From positions 1 through 40,861 of the forward strand of contig NZ_UUPU01000051.1 of assembly GCF_900591205.1 (NCBI RefSeq): DNA of 40,861 nt, given 5' to 3'. The notes beneath the pieces are model-generated. The model had not been told where the DNA came from. It made no database searches and saw only the letters and a program-made list of their open reading frames with translations. Position numbers and translations under genes: made by a program. Shown one piece after another: positions 24,732 to 32,422 of the stretch (the stretch's first letter is position 1; each line of letters starts with the position of its first letter). Origin of the DNA: Pseudomonas viridiflava. Its GTDB lineage: Bacteria; Pseudomonadota; Gammaproteobacteria; Pseudomonadales; Pseudomonadaceae.

Positions 24732-24780
24732 CTGCAAGCTTTAAGCCGCTAGCTTACAGCTTATAGCTTGAAGCTTGCAG
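24732..24780. repeat. AGCTT-rich inverted repeat
   Basis: CTGCAAGCTT (24732-24741) and AAGCTTGCAG (24771-24780) are perfect 10-bp inverted arms. The space between them holds further AGCTT/TAGCTTA units. It lies between two minus-strand genes and is unlike the REP families elsewhere in the window. Confidence 0.6.
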
Positions 24781-24786
24781 CTGCTT

Positions 24787-25080
24787 CTACAGCTCAAAAC
24801 GCAGCTCCGGCCAGATCGGCGGCGTGCCACGCTTCTGGGACTCAAGGATAGCCCGGCACAAAGGGCAAAGGCGCTGGTCCTGGAAAATCGAACGATCGAC
24901 CAGCGACCAGCGCGGTTGCGCCGGCAATAATGTGCCGCACAGCGTGCGATCAATGGAGCCGCCCAGTTCCAGTTGACGTGTCACCAGGTGTACCCGCACT
25001 TCCTGACAGGCGAACAGATCCAGCTGCTCGTCCGGCTCGATCAGTTGGTAGTTAAACAGGGACCAGGCAGGACGCGACAT
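24787..25080 (-). CDS. Conserved-type small protein with CPLC motif
   Basis: The 97-residue protein is not assigned to a family by me. It has four cysteines: C in FACQEV, C in RTLCGTL, and the pair CPLC near the C-terminus. Together they could bind zinc, as in small zinc-ribbon proteins. There is no signal peptide or membrane segment. GGAG precedes ATG at 25080. It is in the same direction as the L,D-transpeptidase gene and upstream of it, separated by the AGCTT-rich repeat. Confidence 0.72.
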   Translation of the reverse strand: MSRPAWSLFNYQLIEPDEQLDLFACQEVRVHLVTRQLELGGSIDRTLCGTLLPAQPRWSLVDRSIFQDQRLCPLCRAILESQKRGTPPIWPELRFEL

Positions 25081-25138
25081 CAGGGGCTCCAAATCGGGGG
25101 GGCGCCACCTTAGCCGAAAGCCTGCCGGTAGAAAAGCG

Positions 25139-25744
25139 TCATAGCAGGGGTTTTAGCGTCGGCCAGACATTTTCCAGCAACTTGCCCTGTGCGGAGACGG
25201 CCGGGTGCAGTTGATCGGCCTGCATCAGCTGGGGGTGGCCGCCAACCCCCTCCAGGAAAAACGGGACCAGCGGGACGTTTTTTTCCTTGGCCAGCACACC
25301 GTAGACTTCGGCAAATGCAGTGGTGTATTTCGGCCCGTAATTAGGCGGCAATTGCATACCCAGCAACAGCACCTTGGCACCACTGGCCTTGGACTGGTCA
25401 ATCATCGACGCAAGATTTTGTTTCAATTGCGCTGGAGGCTGCCCGCGCAAGCCATCGTTGCCGCCCAGTTCGATCACCACCACGTCCGGCTTATGCTCTG
25501 CAAGCGCCGCCGGCAGCCGTGCGAGCCCTCCTGCACTGGTGTCGCCGCTGATGGAGGCGTTGACCACCTTATCGTCGAAACCGTCGCTCTTGAGCCGTTG
25601 TCCCAGCAACGCTACCCACCCTTTGCTGGTATCCAGCCCGAAACCGGCACTGATACTATCGCCAACGATCAGGACTGTACCCGCCGCTGCGTTCTGGGCC
25701 ATGCACATCAAGGCCAGGCCAGCACTCAAAAACCACATTCGCAT
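25139..25744 (-). CDS. tesA: TesA, SGNH/GDSL-type thioesterase I / arylesterase
   Basis: This periplasmic multifunctional esterase (acyl-CoA thioesterase I/lysophospholipase L1) has 201 residues. A signal peptide is present (about 1-21, ending NAAA). The SGNH blocks are complete: GDSISAG with Ser30, the conserved Gly region NASISGDTSAGG, GGNDGLRG with Asn, and DQLHP with the catalytic Asp-His. ATG at 25744 follows GGAGA; an ATG four codons earlier is less well spaced. Its start is 10 bp from that of the divergent ybbA-type gene, the same arrangement as in E. coli. Confidence 0.93.
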   Translation of the reverse strand: MRMWFLSAGLALMCMAQNAAAGTVLIVGDSISAGFGLDTSKGWVALLGQRLKSDGFDDKVVNASISGDTSAGGLARLPAALAEHKPDVVVIELGGNDGLRGQPPAQLKQNLASMIDQSKASGAKVLLLGMQLPPNYGPKYTTAFAEVYGVLAKEKNVPLVPFFLEGVGGHPQLMQADQLHPAVSAQGKLLENVWPTLKPLL

Positions 25745-25754
25745 CGGATTCTCC

Positions 25755-26438
25755 ATGGGCGCAAGCATTCTCACCGCGCGGAACCTTAGCAAAGTGGTTC
25801 CCAGCGCGGAAGGTGAACTGACTATCCTGCACGAACTGAGCCTGGAACTGAACAAGGGCGATAGCCTGGCTATCGTCGGGGCTTCCGGTTCCGGTAAATC
25901 CACCCTCCTCGGCCTGCTGGCCGGCCTCGACCTGCCCAGCAGCGGCGAAGTCACCCTCGCCGGGCAAGCGCTGAGCAGCCTCGACGAAGACCAGCGCGCA
26001 CGCATCCGTGCCGAGCACGTTGGCTTCGTTTTTCAATCCTTCCAGTTGCTCGACAGCCTCAACGCCCTGGAAAACGTGATGCTGCCGCTGGAACTGGACG
26101 GCCGCAAAGACGCCCGCGAACGCGCGAGACACCTGCTGGAGCGCGTCGGCCTGGGCCAGCGCCTGACCCACTCGCCACGCCAGCTCTCCGGTGGCGAGCA
26201 ACAACGGGTAGCGATTGCCCGGGCGTTCGCCGCTGAACCGGACGTGCTGTTTGCCGATGAACCTACCGGCAACCTCGACAGCCACACCGGCGAGCGTATC
26301 AGCGACCTGCTGTTCGAACTCAACAAAGAAAGCGGCACGACCCTGGTGTTGGTCACCCACGACGAGCGCCTGGCCCATCGTTGCCGACGCCTGATCCGCC
26401 TTGAAGCCGGCCTGATGGTCGCGCCCCTGGAGCCTTGA
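25755..26438 (+). CDS. ybbA: ABC transporter ATPase, YbbA/LolD-type
   Basis: This 227-residue nucleotide-binding subunit belongs to the MacB/LolD/YbbA group. All motifs are intact: Walker A GASGSGKST (about 40-48), Q-loop FVFQSF, signature LSGGEQQR (about 147-154), Walker B VLFADEPTGNLDS (about 168-180), and the H-loop VTHDERLAHRC. Its stop overlaps the permease start by one base (TGATG). It is divergent from tesA with a 10-bp gap, so its promoter must lie within tesA. The tesA/ybbA/ybbP arrangement is conserved with E. coli. The exported substrate is not established. Confidence 0.93.
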   Translation: MGASILTARNLSKVVPSAEGELTILHELSLELNKGDSLAIVGASGSGKSTLLGLLAGLDLPSSGEVTLAGQALSSLDEDQRARIRAEHVGFVFQSFQLLDSLNALENVMLPLELDGRKDARERARHLLERVGLGQRLTHSPRQLSGGEQQRVAIARAFAAEPDVLFADEPTGNLDSHTGERISDLLFELNKESGTTLVLVTHDERLAHRCRRLIRLEAGLMVAPLEP

Positions 26439-28948
26439 TGGCACGTTTGCCGCTGTTGCGCCTGTTCAGCCTTGCCATGCGTCAATTGCTGCGCGACGCC
26501 CGCGCCGGCGAATTGCGCGTGTTGTTCTTCGCCCTGGTGGTCGCGGTGGCCGCCAGCACTGCCATCGGTTACTTTGGCGCACGCCTCAATGGCGCCATGA
26601 TGTTGCGTGCCACCGAGTTCCTCGGGGCCGACCTGGTGCTGGAAGGCAGCTCGCCGGCGCGGCCGGAACAAATCCGGTCCGGCACCGAGCTGGGCCTGGA
26701 TCACGCGCGAGTCGTGGAGTTTTCCAGCGTCATCGCCACCGATAACGGCATCCAGCTCTCCAGCATCAAGGCGGTGAACGAGCAGTATCCGCTGCGGGGT
26801 GCGCTGAAAAGTGCGGCCGCGCCTTTTGGCGATGAGACCCCAGGCGGCGGCCCCAAACCCGGTGAAGCCTGGGTGGAAGCACGGCTGCTGACGGCCCTGG
26901 AGCTCAAAGTCGGCGACAGCATCGACGTGGGTATGAAAACCCTGCGCCTGACCCGCGTCCTCACCTATGAACCCGACCGAGCCGGCAACTTCTACAGCCT
27001 CACGCCCAGGGTGATGATCAACCTGGCAGACCTTGACGCCACCGGCGTGGTCCAACCCGGCAGCCGCGTCAGCTACCGCGAACTGTGGCGCGGGCCGCAG
27101 GACAGCACGGCGCTGCAAACCTACCGCGACCTGGTCAAACCGGGCCTCGCCGCCAACCAGCGCCTGCAGGACTCACGGGACGGCAACCAGCAGATCGGTG
27201 GCGCACTGGGCAAGGCCGAGCGCTACCTGAACATGGCCAGCCTGGTGGCAGTGCTGCTGGCTGGGGTGGCCGTGGCCTTGTCAGCCAACCGCTTTGCCAC
27301 CAGGCGCTTCGATGCCAGTGCATTGCTGCGCTGCCTCGGGTTATCGCGCCGTGAAGCGATGTTGCTGTTCAGTCTGCAGTTGAGCGTGCTGGGGCTGCTG
27401 GCGAGCTTGACCGGCGCGGTGCTCGGCTGGCTGGCGCAGTTTGGCCTGTTCTACTTCCTGCACGACCTGCTGCCGGCTGACGTACCGCCCGGCGGACTGC
27501 TGCCGGCCATCGCCGGGATCGGCACCGGCTTGGTCGCCCTCGCCGGCTTCGCATTGCCGCCGCTGGCCGCATTGGGCCGCGTACCGCCGCTGCGGGTATT
27601 GCGTCGCGACCTGCTGCCCATCCCTTCCAGCACCTGGATGGTCTACGGCGCGGCGCTGTTCGCCCTGGGCCTGATTATGTGGCGCCTGAGCCTCGACCTG
27701 GTGCTGACCTTTGCGTTGCTGGGCGGTGGCGTGGTGGCGGCGCTGGTCCTTGGCGGCCTGCTCCTGCTGCTGTTGCAAAGCCTGCGACGCCTGCTGGCTC
27801 GCGCCTCACTGCCTTGGCGCCTGGGCTTGGGCCAGTTGCTGCGCCACCCGCTGGCAGCAGCCGGCCAATCCCTGGCGTTCGGCCTGATCCTGCTGTCCAT
27901 GGGGTTGATCGCCCTGCTGCGCGGCGAGTTGCTCGACACTTGGCAAAACCAGTTGCCCAAGGATGCGCCCAATTATTTCGCGCTGAATATCCTGCCGGCC
28001 GACAAAGACGCCTTCGGCGCCCGCTTGCTGGAATTGCAGGCACAGTCGGCACCGTTGTACCCAGTGGTGCCAGGGCGCCTGATCAGCATCAACGGCGAAC
28101 CGGTGCAAGAGGTTGTCAGCAAGGACTCCAGCGGCGATCGCGCAGTACAACGGGACTTGAGCCTGACCTGGGCCGCCGACCTGCCACCGGGCAACGCGCT
28201 GACAGCGGGTGCCTGGTGGTCGCAGCAACCCACCGAGGAGATTCCCGGGGTTTCGGTAGAGGCCAAGGTTGCGCAGAGCCTCAAGCTCAAACTCGACGAC
28301 CATCTGGTATTTACCGTGGGCGGGGAAAATCGTGAAGCGCGGGTGACCAGCCTGCGGACCATCAACTGGGATAACTTCCAGCCCAACTTCTTCATGATTT
28401 TCCAGCCAGGCACCTTGAAAGACCTGCCGGCCACCTACCTGACCAGCTTCTACCTGGCCCCCGGCCACGATCAGCAGATCGTCGATCTGTCCCGGGCATT
28501 CCCGGCAGTGACCATCCTGCAGGTCGAGGCGCTGCTGGAGCAGTTGCGCAGCATCCTCGCCCAAGTGACCCTGGCGGTGGAATACGTGCTGTTGTTTGTG
28601 CTGGCCGCCGGGATGGCCGTGTTGTTCTCCGGCCTGCAAGCCACCCTCGATGAACGTATCCGCCAAGGTGCGCTGCTGCGTGCCCTGGGCGCAGAGCGCA
28701 AGTTGCTGGTCAAGGCAAGGCGCATCGAGTTCGGCTTGCTGGGTGCCGTCAGCGGCTTGCTGGCGGCCCTGGGAACAGAGCTGGTGACCTGGGTGCTGTA
28801 CCGCTATGCATTTGACCTGGCCTGGCATCCGCACCCGTGGTTGCTGCTGCTTCCGGTGATCGGTGCCGTGCTTATCGGTGGGGCCGGAGTATTTGGTACG
28901 CGCCGCGCACTGAATGCCAGCCCGCTGACCGTGTTGCGCGAAGGCTGA
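26438..28948 (+). CDS. ybbP: ABC transporter permease, YbbP/FtsX family
   Basis: The 836-residue permease is partner of the ATPase just upstream. It has an N-terminal transmembrane segment (about 27-48), a large periplasmic domain (about 50-260), a block of hydrophobic segments (about 265-500), a second periplasmic domain, and C-terminal FtsX-like segments (about 715-830). It ends RRALNASPLTVLREG, typical of this family. TGATG coupling to the ATPase shows co-translation. The family handles lipid-related or hydrophobic molecules at the inner membrane; the ligand is unknown. Confidence 0.92.
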   Translation: MARLPLLRLFSLAMRQLLRDARAGELRVLFFALVVAVAASTAIGYFGARLNGAMMLRATEFLGADLVLEGSSPARPEQIRSGTELGLDHARVVEFSSVIATDNGIQLSSIKAVNEQYPLRGALKSAAAPFGDETPGGGPKPGEAWVEARLLTALELKVGDSIDVGMKTLRLTRVLTYEPDRAGNFYSLTPRVMINLADLDATGVVQPGSRVSYRELWRGPQDSTALQTYRDLVKPGLAANQRLQDSRDGNQQIGGALGKAERYLNMASLVAVLLAGVAVALSANRFATRRFDASALLRCLGLSRREAMLLFSLQLSVLGLLASLTGAVLGWLAQFGLFYFLHDLLPADVPPGGLLPAIAGIGTGLVALAGFALPPLAALGRVPPLRVLRRDLLPIPSSTWMVYGAALFALGLIMWRLSLDLVLTFALLGGGVVAALVLGGLLLLLLQSLRRLLARASLPWRLGLGQLLRHPLAAAGQSLAFGLILLSMGLIALLRGELLDTWQNQLPKDAPNYFALNILPADKDAFGARLLELQAQSAPLYPVVPGRLISINGEPVQEVVSKDSSGDRAVQRDLSLTWAADLPPGNALTAGAWWSQQPTEEIPGVSVEAKVAQSLKLKLDDHLVFTVGGENREARVTSLRTINWDNFQPNFFMIFQPGTLKDLPATYLTSFYLAPGHDQQIVDLSRAFPAVTILQVEALLEQLRSILAQVTLAVEYVLLFVLAAGMAVLFSGLQATLDERIRQGALLRALGAERKLLVKARRIEFGLLGAVSGLLAALGTELVTWVLYRYAFDLAWHPHPWLLLLPVIGAVLIGGAGVFGTRRALNASPLTVLREG

Positions 28949-28957
28949 AACCTGGCT

Positions 28958-28985
28958 GGCTCGCGCCCTCGGCAGGGGGCGAGCC
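28958..28985. repeat. Hairpin between convergent ybbP and greB
   Basis: GGCTCGCGCCC and GGGGGCGAGCC pair over 11 bp with one mismatch and a 6-base loop. There is no T-tract on either side, so it is a transcript-end hairpin or degraded terminator, not a clear intrinsic terminator. Confidence 0.5.
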
Positions 28986-28993
28986 GGCGATGC

Positions 28994-29467
28994 CTACTTC
29001 ACATACTCGATACCGGTGATCCACCAGCAGACGTCTCCACTGGGGGTCTGCACGATGGCCTCGTCATCGACTTCCTTGCGCAGCAGTGCACGGGCCATCG
29101 GCGAGTCGATGGAGATGTAGTCCATCCGATCATAAATCTCGTCATATCCGACGATACGAAAACGCTTGGTCTCGCCCTGCTCATTTTCGATATCGACCCA
29201 GGCACCGAAAAACACCTTCCCTTCCTGCTCGGGCATGTACTCCACCACACGCATGTCTTCAAGGCGCTTGCGCAGATAGCGAACCCGGCGGTCAATCTCG
29301 CGCAGCAGTTTCTTGTTGTACTGGTAGTCGGCGTTTTCGCTGCGGTCCCCCAACGAAGCGGCCCACGTCACTTTGCGCGTGGTATCCGGGCGCTTTTCGC
29401 GCCACAGGTAATCCAGTTCTTTCTTCAGCGCTTCATGACCTTCTTTGGTGATCAGCTTGGTACTCAA
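28994..29467 (-). CDS. greB: Transcript cleavage factor GreB
   Basis: GreB rescues backtracked RNA polymerase by stimulating transcript cleavage. The 157-residue protein opens STKLITKEGHEALKKELDYLW, has the hairpin tip SLGDRSENADY with both acidic residues (Asp and Glu) intact, and ends with the GreB-type C-domain (SPMARALLRKEVDDEAIV). I chose the TTG start at 29467: GGGGA lies nine bases upstream and the length then equals that of E. coli GreB. GTG at 29473 and ATG at 29494 are alternatives. Contrast it with the altered Gre-like protein at 16178. Confidence 0.93.
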   Translation of the reverse strand: MSTKLITKEGHEALKKELDYLWREKRPDTTRKVTWAASLGDRSENADYQYNKKLLREIDRRVRYLRKRLEDMRVVEYMPEQEGKVFFGAWVDIENEQGETKRFRIVGYDEIYDRMDYISIDSPMARALLRKEVDDEAIVQTPSGDVCWWITGIEYVK

Positions 29468-29580
29468 ACGCACGCATCCCCGGGCAATGTCCATAGGTGC
29501 CAATAGGCCAGGCAATCATGCCCTGGCGCAAGCAGGCTGACGCTGATGATAAATGAACCCGGGAAAGTAGCCAGACCAGT

Positions 29581-30567
29581 CTAGCCCTCCAGCGCCTGGT
29601 CCAGCTCAAGCAGCACCCCTCGCAGGTTCTGGCGCAGGCCCGATATCTGCGCCATCGTCGCCTTCAACCCTTCGGCCCGCTGGCTGAGCGCCAACGATTG
29701 GCCTTGCAATTGGGTGGTACGCCGCTCCAATTCACGGGTGTTCTCGTCCAGCTGGTTTTGCTGCTGCTGCAGTCTGGCCTGCCATTGCTCGAGCGTGGCC
29801 TCTCGTTCGATTGCCGCGCGTTTTTGCTGGCTCAGTTCCTGAGCGACGCGAGCAAGGTTAGTCAGCGTACTGTCCATTTCGAACAAGGTGCTGTCGTCCA
29901 CCGGCACGGCAGGTTTGGGCTGCGCCAAAACTTCTGGCTGACGCGGGGCAACAGGCGTGACCGGCACCGGGGTTACTGGGGTTTCGACCGGCATCTGTTG
30001 CGGCTCGTCGTCAAGCGCTTCAGGCTCCGGCCGCCGGGGAGCTTCGGAGGGGATTGTCACCTTGGGCACGGAGCTCATTTGCGACGAAAAACGAATAGTC
30101 GGCACAATCAGTGAGGCATTTTCGATTGCCGGCAGCGCCGGCGCCGACATGCCCAAGGTGATTACCTTCATCACCAGCGCCTTCTTGATGATCACCGAGT
30201 GATGGTCATCGGGCCTGGCAGTCGGCAGCTTGCAGCCTTTGAGATCGACAAAATGATAAGGCACCTGGGTTTCGGTAGCGCCGCCCGTCTTCGCCCCTGA
30301 CGCTGCCAACGTCAGGATTTGCTTGAAAACAAGCATCGCCACTTGCAGGTCTTCCTTGGACTCGACACCGTCCAGGAAATACCGGTCGGCTTTTTTGCGC
30401 AAGGCCGCGATATAGACCCTGGAACTGCCCGGTTCCACCTCCTCATCCAGACTATAAACAAGAAAATTGGAGGCGATTTGACCAACAGCAAATCCACAGA
30501 GCAGTGCACCGTTGACCGGAGCATCCTGACCGTTGCGTTCAAGAACAAGGGTACGTAGAAGCATCAT
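29581..30567 (-). CDS. Unrecognised protein: globular head, Pro-rich linker, coiled coil
   Basis: I do not recognise this 328-residue protein. Residues 1-145 look globular and open with MMLLRTLVLERNGQ. Residues about 165-220 are rich in proline, with repeated P-V-T-P-V units. Residues about 235-325 form a Gln/Glu/Leu-rich probable coiled coil (QEQ-type heptads around QQKRAAIEREATLEQWQAR). No signal peptide or membrane helix is visible. GAGG precedes the two adjacent ATGs (30567, 30564). It is divergent from the degenerate ABC operon, with a 191-bp gap, which suggests but does not prove a link. EF-P dependence is likely only if the proline runs are consecutive, which they mostly are not. Confidence 0.7.
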   Translation of the reverse strand: MMLLRTLVLERNGQDAPVNGALLCGFAVGQIASNFLVYSLDEEVEPGSSRVYIAALRKKADRYFLDGVESKEDLQVAMLVFKQILTLAASGAKTGGATETQVPYHFVDLKGCKLPTARPDDHHSVIIKKALVMKVITLGMSAPALPAIENASLIVPTIRFSSQMSSVPKVTIPSEAPRRPEPEALDDEPQQMPVETPVTPVPVTPVAPRQPEVLAQPKPAVPVDDSTLFEMDSTLTNLARVAQELSQQKRAAIEREATLEQWQARLQQQQNQLDENTRELERRTTQLQGQSLALSQRAEGLKATMAQISGLRQNLRGVLLELDQALEG

Positions 30568-30758
30568 GGTAATCAGGCCTCATAACAAAGGGCGACAATT
30601 TAAGGGTTGAAAACGCATAGCAATTGTTTCAGTGACCCACCTAACAAGCACGTAGGACCTTTCTGATAAATGCCGAGCGCCGTTCCCAAAAGACACTATT
30701 GCCCGTACCCTTTTTCACCTTCGTACCTTAGATGATTCAAAACTTGTCCGGTAACCCC

Positions 30759-31685
30759 ATGATAGAAGTACAAAATCTTACAAAACACCTGGACAAGAGA
30801 AACCTGATTGATAGCTTTTCTTTCATCGCCAATCAAAAGGAATGCCTGGGACTTTTTGGCGAGGACCGTGCCGTAAAAACGACACTTCTTAATATGATAG
30901 CGGGTTCTACACACCCTTCCAGCGGCCATATAAACATTCACGGTTTCGATACTCAAACCCAGACACTTAAAGCAAGAAAACTTGTTGGTTATCAACTCGA
31001 CCAAGACTTTGACCACCCCATGATGTCTGTTAAGGAGTTTCTTAACTACATCGCCGCCATTCGTGGGTTCCACGGCAACGAAAAGCGTACACGGGTAGAA
31101 GAGGCCGCCACACGACTCGAGTTATGGCCGATACTCAGCGCTCCTCTCAACGCCCTTTCCATCGGTTTGAAGCGCAAAGTGGCAATCGCCCAGGCCATCC
31201 TGCATGGCCCTGCCGTATTGCTACTGGATGAACCGACGTCGGGACTCGCAGCTGATCAAAAACACAGGCTCAGGGCGCTGATCCAGTCATTGACGCAAGA
31301 AATGACGGTCATCATCGCCTCCCGCGACTGCGACGCACTGTCCGAACTCTGCACACGAGCACTGGTTATCGCAGGTGGTCGCCTGGTAGCCGACACCCCA
31401 CTGCCCGACCTGCAACGCGATTCGCGTCATTTCCAAGCGGTCACCCTCACAGCCGATACCCCGCTGGACTTGCTGGCCCTCGCCGTACTGCCGGGTGTGG
31501 CCGGCATCGAGGAACATCGGCATGCGCCCGGCACGGTGACCGTTCTGGCCATGCCGGGTCACGCCATCTACCCCCACATCAACACGCTGATTGCCAATCG
31601 CCACTGGAAAATCAACTCACTGAAGCTGGAGCCAGGTCGCCTGAAAGACGTCGTTCATCACTTGAGCCGAGAGGCCCCCCTTTGA
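30759..31685 (+). CDS. Degenerate ABC ATPase of a GldA-like (gliding-type) system
   Basis: The 308-residue protein aligns with ATPases of ABC-2 systems that travel with GldF/GldG-like proteins (MIEVQNLTK opening, LSIGLKRKVAIAQA signature, Walker B LLLDEPTSGL). Several catalytic features are lost. Walker A reads GEDRAVKTT, so two of the three glycines are Arg and Val while Lys-Thr-Thr remains. The D-loop reads GLAAD where GLDP is usual, and the H-loop reads IIASRDCD with Arg in place of His. The reading frame is intact, so this is divergence, not decay. The start at 30759 has only a weak ribosome site; ATG at 30732 is possible. The permease start overlaps its stop. Confidence 0.85.
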   Translation: MIEVQNLTKHLDKRNLIDSFSFIANQKECLGLFGEDRAVKTTLLNMIAGSTHPSSGHINIHGFDTQTQTLKARKLVGYQLDQDFDHPMMSVKEFLNYIAAIRGFHGNEKRTRVEEAATRLELWPILSAPLNALSIGLKRKVAIAQAILHGPAVLLLDEPTSGLAADQKHRLRALIQSLTQEMTVIIASRDCDALSELCTRALVIAGGRLVADTPLPDLQRDSRHFQAVTLTADTPLDLLALAVLPGVAGIEEHRHAPGTVTVLAMPGHAIYPHINTLIANRHWKINSLKLEPGRLKDVVHHLSREAPL

Positions 31686-32407
31686 AACTGCTGCCCGTCA
31701 TATTCAAGCGCCAGCTCACCAGTTATGCCTGCACGCCAGGCACCTACCTGAGTATCGCGATTTTTTTAGTGCTGTCGGTGATCGCGGGGCTGCAAACGAG
31801 CCCGTGGCTGGAACAAGACAGCGGTAACCTGCTGGCGTTTTTCCAGTTTCATCCTTGGCTCTATTGCCTGTTGATACCCACCCTGGCGGCGCAACTCTGG
31901 TCGGATGAAGCCAATGCAGGTTTTCTCGATTTGATGAAAACCCTGCCCATCACGACGTTTGAATGGGTTGCCGGCAAATTTATGGCGGCCTGGGTCGTGG
32001 TGGCATTCGGCCTGATGATGATGTTCCCCCTGGTCATCATGGCCAATTACCTGGGCAGCGCAGACAACAGCGTTATCGCCTCGCAATTTGTTGCGAGCTG
32101 GCTACTGGCAGGCAGTTACCTGGCCGTCGGCTGCTTTATTTTCACACTCGTACGCCAGCGTACGGTGATCGTCATCTTAACGGTGGGCTTACTGCTCATT
32201 GCCAGTGGACTTGCTGCTTTGTTGGATGCGCTTGAACACCATAGGCCCATCTTGCTGATCGATAGCCTGACCACCCTGAGTCCTTTCTCTAGATTCGGCA
32301 CTATCGACGATGGAATGTTCACACTTCGCGACATGCTTTATTTCATCAGCATGATCCTCGCCTTTCTTGCTGCAACGACCGTCACCCTCAACTATAAAAA
32401 CGGTTGA
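31682..32407 (+). CDS. ABC-2 type permease of the GldF-like system
   Basis: The 241-residue membrane protein has about six hydrophobic segments (for example 22-40, 57-72, 100-125, 138-158, 163-185 and 218-236). It contains the family stretch HPWLYCLLIPTLAAQLWSDE near 57-76, then LMKTLPIT, and TLRDMLYFISM near the end. These match the ABC-transporter permease subunits paired with GldG-type proteins. It starts at TTG, overlapping the ATPase stop (TTGA), with GAGAGG upstream, so translation is coupled. Confidence 0.85.
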   Translation: MKLLPVIFKRQLTSYACTPGTYLSIAIFLVLSVIAGLQTSPWLEQDSGNLLAFFQFHPWLYCLLIPTLAAQLWSDEANAGFLDLMKTLPITTFEWVAGKFMAAWVVVAFGLMMMFPLVIMANYLGSADNSVIASQFVASWLLAGSYLAVGCFIFTLVRQRTVIVILTVGLLLIASGLAALLDALEHHRPILLIDSLTTLSPFSRFGTIDDGMFTLRDMLYFISMILAFLAATTVTLNYKNG

Positions 32408-32422
32408 TAAGGGAAGCCCTCA

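Noticed and set aside
30859..30885. Altered Walker A considered as a sequencing error or pseudogene mark
   Set aside because: The frame is intact across the gene, and the D-loop and H-loop also differ, which a local error would not produce.
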